Part shown: positions 17,070 to 26,610 of the stretch, one piece after another
How the letters are laid out: every line of letters begins with the position of its first letter
How positions within the stretch are numbered: position 1 is the stretch's first letter
DNA from: Sphingopyxis sp.
Lineage (GTDB): Bacteria; Pseudomonadota; Alphaproteobacteria; Sphingomonadales; Sphingomonadaceae
DNA: 64,000 nucleotides
Assembly (NCBI GenBank): GCA_017745175.1
Contig: JAGHZY010000011.1
Span: 31,773-95,772, forward strand
Direction: 5' to 3'
Position numbers and translations under genes: made by a program
Notes under the pieces: model-generated
What the model was told of the DNA's origin: nothing
The model's input: the letters and a program-made list of their open reading frames with translations, nothing else
The model's database searches: none

Positions 17070-18767
17070 ATGGGTTTTCTGGAAAAGGGCAGGCTCTTGT
17101 TGTCCTGGGGCCTCGCGGCGGCGGCGCTCGCAAGCAGCGTTCCGGCGGCGGCGCAAATCAGTTTTTCGGTCACGCTGCCGCAGTCGGCCGCGAGCGAGCC
17201 CGTCACCGGCCGGCTGATCGTGGTGACGAACCGCCGCGCGGCCGACGGGACGCCCGCCAGGGCCGAGCCGCGTCAGATGATCGGCATGGGCGGCCCGCCG
17301 GCCTTCGGTATGGACGTGGAAAATTTGCGTCCCGGCGCGACGGTGACGCTCGACGCCGGATCGGATGGTTTTCCTTTCGGTCTCGATCGGCTCCCCGCCG
17401 GCGACTATAGCGTCCAGGCGGTGCTCGTCCCGTACAGGAAGGCGAAGCGCGCCGACGGACACACGATCTGGGTGCCGATGAACGACCAGCGCGTCATCGC
17501 GCCGATGTTCCCCGGTAACCCCTATAGCAAGCCCGCCGATGTCCGGCTCGATCCTGCGGCGAAAACGCCGGTTGCGCTGACGCTGACCGAGAAGATCGGA
17601 CCGATCGCGCGCGAACCGGATACGCCGTGGATCAAGCGCGTCCGTATCAAGAGCAAGATCCTGTCCGATTTCTGGGGCATGCCGATGTACATCGGCGCCG
17701 AAGTGCTGCTGCCCAAGGATTTCGACAAGCATCCGGCCGCGCGCTATCCGGCGATCTATACCTATGGCCATTTCGGCGGATCGTTCAGTTTCGACACCGA
17801 TCCGGCGAGCGACAGCGAGGGCGCGCGGCGCGGCGCGGCCGACGCCAACGTCAAGACGGGCTATCAGTTCGCGCAGCAATGGTCGGGCGAGAATTTCCCG
17901 CGCATGGTCGGGATCACGCTCGAGACGCCCGGCCCCTATTTCTTCGAATCCTATGCGCTCAACTCGGCCAATAACGGGCCGTGGGGCGATGCGATCACCA
18001 GGGAATTGATGCCCTATCTCGAAAAGACCTTCCGCCTGATCGACCAGCCCTACGGCCGGATCGTTGAAGGGGCTTCGACCGGCGGCTGGGAAGCGCTGGC
18101 GCTGCAGCTTCATTATCCCGACCTGTTCGGCGGCGCGTGGGTGTTCAACCCCGACCCGATCGACTTCACCCGCTATCAGCTCACCGACATCTACAAGGAG
18201 GACAATATGTTCACCTTGAAGATCAACGACTGGATCACGCAGGAAAAGCCGTTCCGCCGCAGCCGCGAAGGCCATCCGCTCGTCGACCTGCGCACGCTCG
18301 CCGCGCTTGAGGGCATGCTCGGATCGAAGGGGCGGAGCTACTACCAGCTCGGCATCTGGCAGACGACGCACGGCCCGGTCGGTCCCGATGGCTATCCCGT
18401 CATGCTCTATGACTACAAGACCGGCGTCATCAACAAGGAGGTCGTCAAATATATGCGCGAGAACGGTTTCGACCTTTCGGGATATACTCGCGACAACTGG
18501 GCGACGCTTGGCCCCAAGCTGCGCGGCAAGCTGCATTTCTTCGCGGGCGAGATGGATGATTTCTACCTCAATCTCGCGGTCTATCAGTTCCAGGACATGA
18601 TCGCCGAGGTAGCGGGCAAGGATTATCCGATCCGCTTCGAATATGGCCGGCCGAAGAAGGGGCATAACTGGCACCACACCGACTGGGCAGGTGTCGTCCA
18701 CGAGGTCGCCGATCACGTCCGGAAGAATGCGCCCGCCGGCGCACCGGTCGATCAATGGAATTATTGA
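17070..18767 (+). CDS. Secreted esterase D-like alpha/beta hydrolase
   Basis: The ~565-aa exported protein starts with a signal peptide (LLLSWGLAAAALASSVPAAAQ). An N-terminal beta-rich portion (to about residue 190) precedes an esterase-fold domain with the nucleophile elbow GASTGGW and a late His in KKGHNWHH. The family covers S-formylglutathione-hydrolase-like and carbohydrate esterases; the substrate is unknown. ATGs at 17049 and 17052 are alternatives; 17070 has GGGGGG five to six bases upstream and starts directly at the signal peptide. The next gene starts 11 bp downstream with a strong ribosome-binding site, so the pair is probably co-transcribed. Confidence 0.82.
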   Translation: MGFLEKGRLLLSWGLAAAALASSVPAAAQISFSVTLPQSAASEPVTGRLIVVTNRRAADGTPARAEPRQMIGMGGPPAFGMDVENLRPGATVTLDAGSDGFPFGLDRLPAGDYSVQAVLVPYRKAKRADGHTIWVPMNDQRVIAPMFPGNPYSKPADVRLDPAAKTPVALTLTEKIGPIAREPDTPWIKRVRIKSKILSDFWGMPMYIGAEVLLPKDFDKHPAARYPAIYTYGHFGGSFSFDTDPASDSEGARRGAADANVKTGYQFAQQWSGENFPRMVGITLETPGPYFFESYALNSANNGPWGDAITRELMPYLEKTFRLIDQPYGRIVEGASTGGWEALALQLHYPDLFGGAWVFNPDPIDFTRYQLTDIYKEDNMFTLKINDWITQEKPFRRSREGHPLVDLRTLAALEGMLGSKGRSYYQLGIWQTTHGPVGPDGYPVMLYDYKTGVINKEVVKYMRENGFDLSGYTRDNWATLGPKLRGKLHFFAGEMDDFYLNLAVYQFQDMIAEVAGKDYPIRFEYGRPKKGHNWHHTDWAGVVHEVADHVRKNAPAGAPVDQWNY

Positions 18768-18778
18768 GGAGGCGGCGG

Positions 18779-19501
18779 ATGGTCGAAATCAGGGGCGCGC
18801 GACTGGCGCTCGTCGCGACGGGCTTCATCATGGGGGCCGCGGCGCCGACCGCGCTCGTGATGGCCGACAGCGGACCGCCGAAAAGCGTGTTCGACGAGAT
18901 CAGCGTCAAGCGGATCAACATCGTCGAGCCTGACGGCAAATATCGCCTCGTCCTCGCCAATTCCGAGCGCTTCCCCGGTCTGTTCATGGAAGGCAAGGAA
19001 TACAGGCATCACAGCCGCGACGGCGGCGGGATGCTCTTCTTCAACGACGAGGGCGACGAGGTCGGCGGGCTGACCTTTGGCAGCAAGACGGTCGGCGACG
19101 ATCGTCGCGCCTCGGGCTCGCTAATGTTCGATCAGTACAAGCAGGACCAGACCGTCGGTATCCAGTATAGCGAAGCGAACGGCAATCGCACTGCGGGGCT
19201 GCGCGTCTGGGATCGGCCCGACTGGTCGATCAAGCCGCTGATGGAAATGAGCGCACGGGCCGCCGCCTCCGACGAAGCCGGGAAAACCCGCATTCGCGAA
19301 GAGATGCGCGCCTATGCGATGGCGAACGGCGGGGCAGGCGCGGAGCGCGTCTTCGCCGGCAAGGCGACCGACGATGCGATCGTGCGGCTCGCCGACAAGA
19401 ACGGCAAGCCGCGCCTGCTGCTCCGGGTCGGCGCCGATGGCGCGCCGAGCATCGAGTTTCTCGACACTGCCGGGAAGGTGGTCAGGCGCATCACGCAATA
19501 G
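18779..19501 (+). CDS. Exported protein of unknown family, copy 1 (FDEI-VKRIN)
   Basis: This 240-aa protein begins with a signal or anchor segment (LALVATGFIMGAAAPTALVMA). The mature part opens with FDEISVKRINIVEPDGKYR and contains PGLFMEGKE, GGGMLFFNDEGDEVGGLTFG, LMFDQYKQDQ and a final PRLLLRVGADGAPSIEFLD. The same order of motifs and the same length occur in the gene at 40722-41444, so they are paralogues. The pattern D-x-x-G-x-x-R followed by G-x-x-x-I/L-F near both ends hints at repeated beta-hairpins. AGGAGG seven bases upstream sets the ATG at 18779. I assign no function. It follows the esterase gene directly. Confidence 0.85.
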   Translation: MVEIRGARLALVATGFIMGAAAPTALVMADSGPPKSVFDEISVKRINIVEPDGKYRLVLANSERFPGLFMEGKEYRHHSRDGGGMLFFNDEGDEVGGLTFGSKTVGDDRRASGSLMFDQYKQDQTVGIQYSEANGNRTAGLRVWDRPDWSIKPLMEMSARAAASDEAGKTRIREEMRAYAMANGGAGAERVFAGKATDDAIVRLADKNGKPRLLLRVGADGAPSIEFLDTAGKVVRRITQ

Positions 19502-19646
19502 GCATCCCCGTCCTTTCCGGCCGGCCGGGATGCGTTTCCCGGTGCGGGCAGGTGTGCCTGTCACAAGTTATTATTTTAAAACAAAAAAATTCACAATATT
19601 GTCATTTTCGCTTGACGCACGCCGCGAATGCTGTTGCCTTCGGGGC
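19502..19646 (+). promoter_or_regulatory. AT-rich promoter region upstream of the fecI-like gene
   Basis: This 145-bp gap has a marked AT-rich core at about 19562-19612 (TTATTATTTTAAAAC and A-runs), followed by CTTGACG near 19610, in a genome that is otherwise very GC-rich. It most likely carries the promoter of the FecI-FecR-receptor-peptidase cluster. I cannot fix exact -35/-10 positions and see no Fur-box-like palindrome. Confidence 0.5.
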
Positions 19647-20216
19647 ATGGATCGTCAGGCTCAACTCCGCTGGTTTGCACGCGACGTGCTGCCGCACGAG
19701 CCCGATCTGCGCAAATGGCTCGGCGGCCGTGTCCGCGGGCTCGATTCCTGTGATGTCGATGAGGTCGTACAGGAAGCCTATGCGCGGCTCTGGACCGGCG
19801 ATCCCGACGCGATCCGCAACGCGCGGGCCTATCTGTTCGTGACAGCGCGCCATATCGTCGGCGAGCATCTTCGCCGCTCGCGCATCGTCGCGATCGACCT
19901 TGTGGCGGATTTGGACTCGCTGAACATCATTGACGAGGAGATGAGCGTTCACCGGCGTCTCAGCGGACAGGAAGAACTGGCGCGTTTGTACGAAATATTG
20001 CAGACGCTGCCACCAAAATGCCGTCAGGCGTTCGAGTTGAAGAAGTTTCAGGACTTCTCGCAGCGCAAGATCGCCGAACATATGGGAATAGCCGAAAGCA
20101 CGGTGGAGAAACATCTCGCCAAGGCGCTTCGGCTCGTTTCCGACGCAATGAAGGAAGCGCCGGCCGGCGCGCAGGATGGAAGACAGCGTGAGCGCAGGTT
20201 CTGGAAATGGGGCTGA
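19647..20216 (+). CDS. FecI-type ECF RNA polymerase sigma factor
   Basis: The 189-aa sigma factor has region 2 (CDVDEVVQEAYARLW, RNARAYLFVTARHI) and region 4 (LQTLPPKCRQAFELKKFQDFSQRKIAEHMGIAESTVEKHL, given here only as its landmarks TLPPKCRQAF and GIAESTVEKH). It matches the FecI group that transcribes TonB-receptor genes when a ligand binds the receptor. It overlaps the downstream fecR-like gene by 41 bp, the usual coupling. The ATG at 19647 is the only good start; the frame open upstream overlaps the previous gene. Confidence 0.93.
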   Translation: MDRQAQLRWFARDVLPHEPDLRKWLGGRVRGLDSCDVDEVVQEAYARLWTGDPDAIRNARAYLFVTARHIVGEHLRRSRIVAIDLVADLDSLNIIDEEMSVHRRLSGQEELARLYEILQTLPPKCRQAFELKKFQDFSQRKIAEHMGIAESTVEKHLAKALRLVSDAMKEAPAGAQDGRQRERRFWKWG

Positions 20217-21165
20217 TATCGACGCCCGGGCTTCGGCCTGGGCCGTGCGGTCGGCCGAGCGCCCGCTGGATTCGTCGGAGCAGCAGCAGCTCGATGCCTG
20301 GCTGGCGGAAGACAGCCGGCATCTTGGTGCCTATGTGCGCGCGCAGGCGCTCTGGCTCGATATCGACCGCATCGCGGCGCTCGACAGCGGTGCGCGGCAG
20401 GAGGTTCCGTTGCCGGCGCGCCGGCCGCTTCCCTGGCGCCGCTATGCCATGGCTGCGTCGGTCGCGCTTGCTGCGTTCGGCGGGGCGATGGTCTATGACC
20501 ATATGGACGGCCGTATTTCGACGGGGCGCGGCGAGGTGCGCCGCGTCGCGCTCGAGGACGGATCAGTCGTCACGCTCAACGGTGATTCGACGGTGCAGAT
20601 CCGTTACAAGGATGATGTTCGTCAGGTGATCCTGCGCCGGGGTGAAGCGCTGTTCGACGTTGCGCACAACAGCCGGCGCCCGTTCGTGGTGAACGCCGAA
20701 GGGCTGAACGTGCGCGCCGTCGGGACCGAATTCGTGGTCGGTCTCGAGGATGGCGGTGTCGAGGTGACGGTCGAGGAAGGTGTCGTCGCGGTGGCGGGCG
20801 GGGCCAGCGGCTCGCCGACGCCGCACTACATCCGCCGCAACGAACAATTTGTTGCCGCGAAGACCGGTTCGCGCAAGGCGGCTCTGGATGCCGCCGACGT
20901 CGAGCGGCGGACGGCGTGGCGCAAGGGCCTGCTTGTTTTCGACGGCCAGCAGCTGGGCGCGGCGGCGGCCGAGGTCAATCGCTATTCCGATCTTCGCGTG
21001 GTGATCGACGATCCGACGCTGGCGCGCGCTGAATTCATGGGCATCTTCAAGCTCGGCGATTCGCGCGCCTTCGCGAACGCGGCCGCCAACGCATTCAATG
21101 GCGAGGTTATTCGGCGCGACGGCGAACTGGTGATTGTCCGCCAGCAGAATTCTCCGTCACACTGA
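20176..21165 (+). CDS. FecR-type anti-sigma/regulatory transmembrane protein
   Basis: The 329-aa protein has the cytoplasmic DUF4880-like N-terminus (ASAWAVRSAERPLDSSEQQQLDAWLAEDSRHLGAY, about residues 18-53). One transmembrane helix follows near 91-108 (MAASVALAAFGGAMVYD), then the periplasmic FecR domain (RRVALEDGSVVTLNGDS, RGEALFDVAHNSRRPF, VRAVGTEFVV). The C-terminal end (about 255-325) resembles an STN-like domain that would contact the receptor. It holds the sigma factor until the receptor signals. The receptor gene begins 74 bp downstream. Confidence 0.93.
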   Translation: MEDSVSAGSGNGADIDARASAWAVRSAERPLDSSEQQQLDAWLAEDSRHLGAYVRAQALWLDIDRIAALDSGARQEVPLPARRPLPWRRYAMAASVALAAFGGAMVYDHMDGRISTGRGEVRRVALEDGSVVTLNGDSTVQIRYKDDVRQVILRRGEALFDVAHNSRRPFVVNAEGLNVRAVGTEFVVGLEDGGVEVTVEEGVVAVAGGASGSPTPHYIRRNEQFVAAKTGSRKAALDAADVERRTAWRKGLLVFDGQQLGAAAAEVNRYSDLRVVIDDPTLARAEFMGIFKLGDSRAFANAAANAFNGEVIRRDGELVIVRQQNSPSH

Positions 21166-21239
21166 TAGCGGATTTCCCCCCTTCGTCGCTCGTTTGCCTA
21201 TGGAAGCTTATCGCTTCGGGGCTTTAGGGAGGCAAGACG

Positions 21240-24200
21240 ATGGGGTGGGGGCACGCAAGCCGAATCAATCCGCGCACGGTTCTGATGACCGGGGTCGCTG
21301 CAGCGCTGTTCTGGTCGGCGCCGGCGATGGCGCAGGAGCGCCAGCGCTATTCGATCCCGGCGGGCGACGCCGCGAAGACGGTGCAGCGGCTGGCATTGCA
21401 GTCGGGCGTCCAGGTCATGGCGCCAAACGCGGACCTCGCCGGCGTAAAGAGCAATCCCGTCGAGGGGAATTACACGCCGATCGAAGCGTTGCGCCGCATG
21501 CTCGCGGGCAAGGGACTCGAAGTCGTGCAGAATGGCGACGGTGTCGTGGTGATCCGCCGCGCGCGGAGCGGCGAGGCGAGCGTCGGTGCCGAGACGACGG
21601 GCGAAGAGATTATCGTGACGGGCTCGCGCATCGAGCGCGCGGGTTTCGATACCGTCCAGCCCGCGATGGTCGATGACGCGGCGCAGATCGAAAGGCGCGG
21701 CTATGTGAACGTCGCGGAGGCGCTCGAGGCCAATCCGCTTTTCGGAACGTCGGACAGCAGCGGCGTGGGCGGCAATCAGGCGATAAACGGGACGGGGCAG
21801 CGCTTCGTCAACATGTTCAGCCTCGGGTCGCAGCGGACGCTGACGCTGGTCAACGGCCGGCGCTTCGTCTCGGCGAATTCGGCGGCTGCCAGCGGCAATG
21901 CCTCGGCGGGCTCGCAGGTCGATCTCAACCTCATCCCGACGGGGCTGGTCGACCGGATCGAGACCATCGCGATCGGCGGCGCGCCGATCTACGGCTCGGA
22001 TGCGATCGCCGGCACGGTCAATATCATCCTGAAGGACAATTTCGACGGCGTGCAGATATCGGGTCTCGCCGGGCTGAACGAGGATGGCGATTCGCATCAA
22101 TATGCCATTCGCGGTCTCGCCGGGACGAACTTTTCCGAAGGCCGCGGGAACATCGTCGTCGGCGTCGAATATTCGCGGCAAAGCGGCCTTTTGTACCGCG
22201 ACCGGTTCGGCGGGTTCAAAACCACCGTCGCGAACCCCGACAACGTCAATTCGACCGACGGAATCTCCGCGCTCCGCGTCATCGACGACTATCGCTATGC
22301 GATCTTCAACGAAGGCGGGCTTCCCTATTTCGATTCGGGTGCGGGCGCGCTGCTCGGCGCCGATGGCCCGGGGGTCTCGCTGCCGCGCTTCGGGATCGCG
22401 CCGAGGGGCAACTATATCTTCGATGCGCAGGGCCGGCCGCTGCAGTTCGGCGCCAACGGTGAACTCGTCCCCTTCAATGTCGGCACGGTGGTCGAGGATC
22501 TGCTGGGGGGAACCGGTCTCGGAACCTTCCCGCTCTCGACCTCGGGCGGCGATGGCTTCAGCCTCGCCGACAACACGTCGCTGCTGACGCCGACCTATCG
22601 CGTCCTCGGCAATCTCCTCGCGCACTACGACATCACGCCGAATGTGCGGCTGTTCTTCGAGGGCGCCTATGCGCACAGCAAGGTCGTCCGGCTGTCCGAC
22701 CTGACATCGCTCGCGGCGCCGGGGCTGATCGGCGGACCGAAGCTGACCTTCTCGGTCGATAACCCGTTCCTGTCCGATCAGGCGCGTTCGATCCTGCGGG
22801 CCAACGGACTCACCACCTTCAATCTCAACCGCAACCTCAACGACATCGTCCAGCGCGAGCCGCAGCGGACGGTGCAGGATCTTTATCGCTTCGTCGGCGG
22901 GCTCGAAGGCCATTTCGACGTCGCGGGCGAGCGCTGGAACTGGGACGTCTCGTACAATTACGGCCGCGTCCGCAACGATTCGCGGGTGACCTATATCAAT
23001 CCGGAGAATTTCCTCGCCGCGGTCAATGCCGTCCGGGTCAACGGGTCGATCGTTTGCGGGGGCGCGGCGCCCGCGGGCTGCGTCCCGATCAACCTTTTCG
23101 GCTACGGCTCGCCCAGCGACGAGGCGATCGCCTATGTCACGCAGCCGGGCCGGTCGAAGAGCACGAATACGCAAACGGTGCTGACGGCGAATATCGGCGG
23201 CAAGCTGCCGTTCGGCATTTCGAGCGAAAGGATCGCGTTCAACGTCGGCGTCGAGCGCCGCGTCGAAAAGGCGGTCTTCGAACCCGACGCGGTGCTGCAG
23301 GCGGGGGACACGTTGCTCGGCGACGGAATCGGCGCCTATTCACCGGTCGCGGGCAAGTTCGGGACCAGGGAAGTCTATGGCGAACTCGTCGTTCCGCTGA
23401 TCTCCGACGACCAGAATTTCCCGCTGATCCGCAGTGCGGAATTCGACGGCTCGATCCGCTACGTCGATCATTCGCTGGCGGGCGGTGCGCTTACCTGGTC
23501 CGCGGGCGCGCGCGTTTCGCCCAAGCTGGGGGGGATCGGTGAAGGGCTGACCTTCCGCGGCGTCTATACGCGGGCAATCCGTTCGCCCGCGGTGAGCGAA
23601 CTCTTCACGGGCATTTCGCCGGTGACCAACACCCTGTCCGATCCGTGCGGGAACAATAATTTCGATCGCGGCAACAATCCCGAGGTGCGCAAGGCCAATT
23701 GCGCGGCCGCGCTTTCCGCGGTCGGCGCACCGGTGCCGGGCGTCTTCGATCCGACGACCGACAATCGCTCGGTTTCGGGCAATGTTTCGGGCAACCCCAA
23801 TCTCGACAATGAAAAGGCAAAGAGCTGGTCGGTCGGCCTCGTGTATCAGCCGCGTGCGATACCCGGTTTCCGGCTCGCGGCCGACTGGACCGACGTCCGG
23901 CTGAAGGGCGGGATCGAGAATCTCGACATCAATTCGTTGATGGCCTCCTGCTATGACAGCGCTGAATATCCGGCCACGGGCGCGTGCAGCTCGTTCCGCC
24001 GCCTGACGGCCGCCGACATCGCGTCGGGCAACGGCACCGGAGGCGCCGCGCGCGTGGTGGGCGATATCGCGGGCGGTTTCACGACCGGCTTCGTGAACAC
24101 ATCGACGCTCCATTTCGCCGGCCTGATCGTCGCGGCCGATTATAATTTCGGGCTCGATGGCCTCGTGCCCGGTTCGGACGGGCGCAATTCGATGCGTCTT

Positions 24201-24602
24201 GGAACCAAGCTCTTCTATACCGACACCTATGAGCAGGTGCTGTTCGCCGGCCAGCCGGTGACGCAGGGTGCGGGAACGGTCGGGTTGCCGAAATGGCGGG
24301 TGCAGGCCAATGTCGGCGCGACGCTCGGCGACGTCGATCTGGATTTCCAGATCCTGTGGCGCGACAAGACCAAGATCAGCCTTGTGCAGACGATCGAGGA
24401 TACGCCGGTCAACGATGTCGGCGCCTATACGCTGGTCAACGGAACGCTCGGCTTCAACGTCAACGACCGGTTCCGGCTGCAGTTGATCGTCAACAACGTC
24501 TTTGATCGCGACGTCCCCTATTCGGCGCTCGTCCGCCGCAGCTTCGGCTCGTTCGATATCCTCGGCCGCAGCTATATGCTGACCGCGAGCGCGAGCTTCT
24601 GA
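21240..24602 (+). CDS. TonB-dependent receptor with N-terminal signalling (STN) domain
   Basis: This 1,120-aa outer-membrane protein has a signal peptide ending at AMAQ and an STN domain at about residues 35-110 (RYSIPAGDAAKTVQRLALQSGVQV, given by its start and end). A plug domain follows (EEIIVTGSRIERAGF, LVNGRRF, GGAPIYGSDAIAGTVNI) and then a long 22-strand barrel ending in SASF with a terminal Phe. The STN domain means it is a transducer that signals to the adjacent FecR/FecI. Plug wording such as LNLIPTGLVDRIET is typical of receptors for peptides or glycans in sphingomonads and Caulobacter, and no siderophore-type gene is nearby. The downstream peptidases suggest a peptide ligand. AGGGAGG lies upstream of the start. 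Confidence 0.95.
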   Translation: MGWGHASRINPRTVLMTGVAAALFWSAPAMAQERQRYSIPAGDAAKTVQRLALQSGVQVMAPNADLAGVKSNPVEGNYTPIEALRRMLAGKGLEVVQNGDGVVVIRRARSGEASVGAETTGEEIIVTGSRIERAGFDTVQPAMVDDAAQIERRGYVNVAEALEANPLFGTSDSSGVGGNQAINGTGQRFVNMFSLGSQRTLTLVNGRRFVSANSAAASGNASAGSQVDLNLIPTGLVDRIETIAIGGAPIYGSDAIAGTVNIILKDNFDGVQISGLAGLNEDGDSHQYAIRGLAGTNFSEGRGNIVVGVEYSRQSGLLYRDRFGGFKTTVANPDNVNSTDGISALRVIDDYRYAIFNEGGLPYFDSGAGALLGADGPGVSLPRFGIAPRGNYIFDAQGRPLQFGANGELVPFNVGTVVEDLLGGTGLGTFPLSTSGGDGFSLADNTSLLTPTYRVLGNLLAHYDITPNVRLFFEGAYAHSKVVRLSDLTSLAAPGLIGGPKLTFSVDNPFLSDQARSILRANGLTTFNLNRNLNDIVQREPQRTVQDLYRFVGGLEGHFDVAGERWNWDVSYNYGRVRNDSRVTYINPENFLAAVNAVRVNGSIVCGGAAPAGCVPINLFGYGSPSDEAIAYVTQPGRSKSTNTQTVLTANIGGKLPFGISSERIAFNVGVERRVEKAVFEPDAVLQAGDTLLGDGIGAYSPVAGKFGTREVYGELVVPLISDDQNFPLIRSAEFDGSIRYVDHSLAGGALTWSAGARVSPKLGGIGEGLTFRGVYTRAIRSPAVSELFTGISPVTNTLSDPCGNNNFDRGNNPEVRKANCAAALSAVGAPVPGVFDPTTDNRSVSGNVSGNPNLDNEKAKSWSVGLVYQPRAIPGFRLAADWTDVRLKGGIENLDINSLMASCYDSAEYPATGACSSFRRLTAADIASGNGTGGAARVVGDIAGGFTTGFVNTSTLHFAGLIVAADYNFGLDGLVPGSDGRNSMRLGTKLFYTDTYEQVLFAGQPVTQGAGTVGLPKWRVQANVGATLGDVDLDFQILWRDKTKISLVQTIEDTPVNDVGAYTLVNGTLGFNVNDRFRLQLIVNNVFDRDVPYSALVRRSFGSFDILGRSYMLTASASF

Positions 24603-24610
24603 TGCCTTTA

Positions 24611-24637
24611 CCGGGGCGGCGCATGGCGCCGCCCCGG
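24611..24637 (+). terminator. Perfect 12-bp hairpin between receptor and peptidase genes
   Basis: CCGGGGCGGCGC and its exact reverse complement flank a 3-nt ATG loop, 8 bp after the receptor stop and 17 bp before the S9 peptidase start. No T-run follows, so partial attenuation or mRNA 3'-end stabilisation is more likely than full termination. Confidence 0.6.
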
Positions 24638-24654
24638 CCATATAAGGGACAACA

Positions 24655-26610
24655 ATGCGCATATATCTGTCTGGCATCGCTCTCGCCTGCCTTGCCGTTC
24701 CGTCCTTTGCCGACGAGGGAGCGCCGCGGCACTACACGATCGAGCAGCTGATGGATTCGGATGTGATCGGCGGGCTTTCCTGGTCGCCCGACGACAGCAG
24801 GCTGATCTTCACCAGCAATCGCACCGGCATCGCCAATATCTATGAAATGCCGTCGGACGGCGGGACGCCGAGGCCGCTCACCGACTCGGTCAAGGAAACG
24901 GTCAGTGCGATCGGCTATTTCCCGAACGACGAACGCATCCTCTTTTCGAGCGATCAGGGCGGTAACGAACTCGCGCATATCCACGTCCGCGAACCGGACG
25001 GCTCGACGCGTGACGTGACACCGGGCGCGAAACATGTCGCGCGTTTCGTCGAATGGGCGCAGGACGGCAAAAGCTTCTTCGTCCAGACCAACGAGCGCGA
25101 TCCGCGCTTTTTCGACCTCTACGAGATTCAGGCCGACGGCTATGCCAGGACAAAGCTGTTCGAGAATGACAAGGCGTATCAGGTTCGCGCGGTCAGCCCC
25201 GATCGCCGCTATGTCGGGCTCAGCCGAATCGTCGATAATGCGACGAAGCATTGTTATGTCTATGACCGGACCGAAGCAAAGCTGATCCAGCTGACCGCCG
25301 AAGGCAAGCCTGTCGCGTGCGAGCCGCAGACCTTTGCCGACACGGGGGCTGACGGGAGCACGCAGCTTTTCTACACCACCGACGACGGGGGCGAATTCGC
25401 TTTCCTCGTGCGGCAGGACCTGACCACCGGAAAGCGCGTGACGGTGTTCAAGCCCGACTGGGATGTCCAGGGCGCGAACCTGTCGCGCGACGGCAGGACG
25501 CTGGTCGTCTCGGTCAACGAGGACGCGCGGTCGCGCCCCTGGCTGTTCGACGCGACGACCTTCAAGCCGCAGCGCTTCGCCGATCCGATGCCGGGCGCCA
25601 GCGTCGGGCTGCTCCTAGCCAATCATGCGAAAAAGGCGCTCGTCAGCGCCTCGAACGGCGCCACGCCGGGTGAAATCCTGCTGCTCGACCTTGCTACGGG
25701 CAAACGGACGCCGCTTCTCAACGCGCGCGCGCCCGGCGTGGCGCCCGACGATCTGGTCGCGGGCGAAGTCGTGCGCTTCAAATCCTGGGACGGCGTCACG
25801 GTGCCGGGCATTCTCTATGTGCCGAAGGGCGCGAAAAAGGGCGATGCGCTCCCCGCGGTTATCCACGTCCACGGCGGACCGGGCGACGAAAGCAAGATCG
25901 GATACCGTCCGCTCCAGCAATATCTCGCCAACCACGGTTATGTCGTGTTCGAGATCAACAATCGCGGCAGCAGCGGGTCGGGGCGCACCTTCTATCATCT
26001 CGACGATCGCAGGCACGGCGACGCCGATCTCGACGACGTCGTCGCGGCGAAGAAGATGCTCGCCGATACGGGCTTCGTCGATCCCGCCAGGGTCGCGATC
26101 CAGGGGCAGAGCTATGGCGGCTATATGACGCTCGCCGGGCTCGCCTTCCGCCCCGACGCCTTCGCCGCGGGGGTCGACATCTATGGCGTGTCGAACTGGC
26201 CGCGCCTGCTCGCCAACACGCCGAGCTGGTGGGAGGATCTGCGCCGGCTGCTCTTTACCGAGGTCGGCGATCCCGCAAGGGATGCCGACTATCTCCGCAA
26301 GATTTCGCCGGTCTTCCACGCAGCGAACATCAAAAAGCCGCTGCTCGTGCTGCAGGGCGCGAACGACCCGCGCGTGTTGCCCGTCGAGTCCGAGGACATC
26401 GTCGCGCGGGTGAAGGCGAACGGCGTGCCGGTCGATTATGTCGTCTTCCCCGACGAGGGGCATGGCTTTCGCAAGAAGGCAAACCAGATTGTCGCCTATC
26501 GCAAGATACTGGAATTTCTCGATACGCATGTGAAGGGCGCGCCGGCCAAGGCGGCCCCTGCCGAAACAGCGACGGTTTCGCCGCTCGGCGATTTCCCGAT
26601 CGGCCGGTGA
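24655..26610 (+). CDS. Secreted S9-family (prolyl oligopeptidase-type) peptidase
   Basis: The 651-aa protein has a signal peptide (cleavage near SFADE), an N-terminal beta-propeller with WD40-like/PD40 strands (SWSPDDSRLIF, GYFPNDERILFSSDQGG), and a C-terminal alpha/beta hydrolase domain from about residue 375. The catalytic triad is visible: S486 in GQSYGG, D571 in GANDPRV and H603 in DEGHGF. Enzymes of this type cut short peptides after Pro, Ala or other residues; related S9 enzymes next to TonB receptors include lasso-peptide isopeptidases. Its stop overlaps the next start (GTGA). It is first in a run of five coupled hydrolase genes. Confidence 0.93.
   Translation: MRIYLSGIALACLAVPSFADEGAPRHYTIEQLMDSDVIGGLSWSPDDSRLIFTSNRTGIANIYEMPSDGGTPRPLTDSVKETVSAIGYFPNDERILFSSDQGGNELAHIHVREPDGSTRDVTPGAKHVARFVEWAQDGKSFFVQTNERDPRFFDLYEIQADGYARTKLFENDKAYQVRAVSPDRRYVGLSRIVDNATKHCYVYDRTEAKLIQLTAEGKPVACEPQTFADTGADGSTQLFYTTDDGGEFAFLVRQDLTTGKRVTVFKPDWDVQGANLSRDGRTLVVSVNEDARSRPWLFDATTFKPQRFADPMPGASVGLLLANHAKKALVSASNGATPGEILLLDLATGKRTPLLNARAPGVAPDDLVAGEVVRFKSWDGVTVPGILYVPKGAKKGDALPAVIHVHGGPGDESKIGYRPLQQYLANHGYVVFEINNRGSSGSGRTFYHLDDRRHGDADLDDVVAAKKMLADTGFVDPARVAIQGQSYGGYMTLAGLAFRPDAFAAGVDIYGVSNWPRLLANTPSWWEDLRRLLFTEVGDPARDADYLRKISPVFHAANIKKPLLVLQGANDPRVLPVESEDIVARVKANGVPVDYVVFPDEGHGFRKKANQIVAYRKILEFLDTHVKGAPAKAAPAETATVSPLGDFPIGR

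Noticed and set aside
16755..18755. 666-codon minus-strand open frame
   Set aside because: It runs through the tRNA-Gly gene and lies opposite the esterase gene, which has a signal peptide and GASTGG motif.
21198..23174. 658-codon minus-strand open frame
   Set aside because: It is antisense to the STN-type TonB receptor and has no recognisable domain.
24655..26610. Complete lasso-peptide biosynthetic cluster around the S9 peptidase
   Set aside because: FecI, FecR, TonB receptor and an S9 enzyme fit the pattern, but no precursor, transglutaminase-like B or asparagine-synthetase-like C gene is present in the window.
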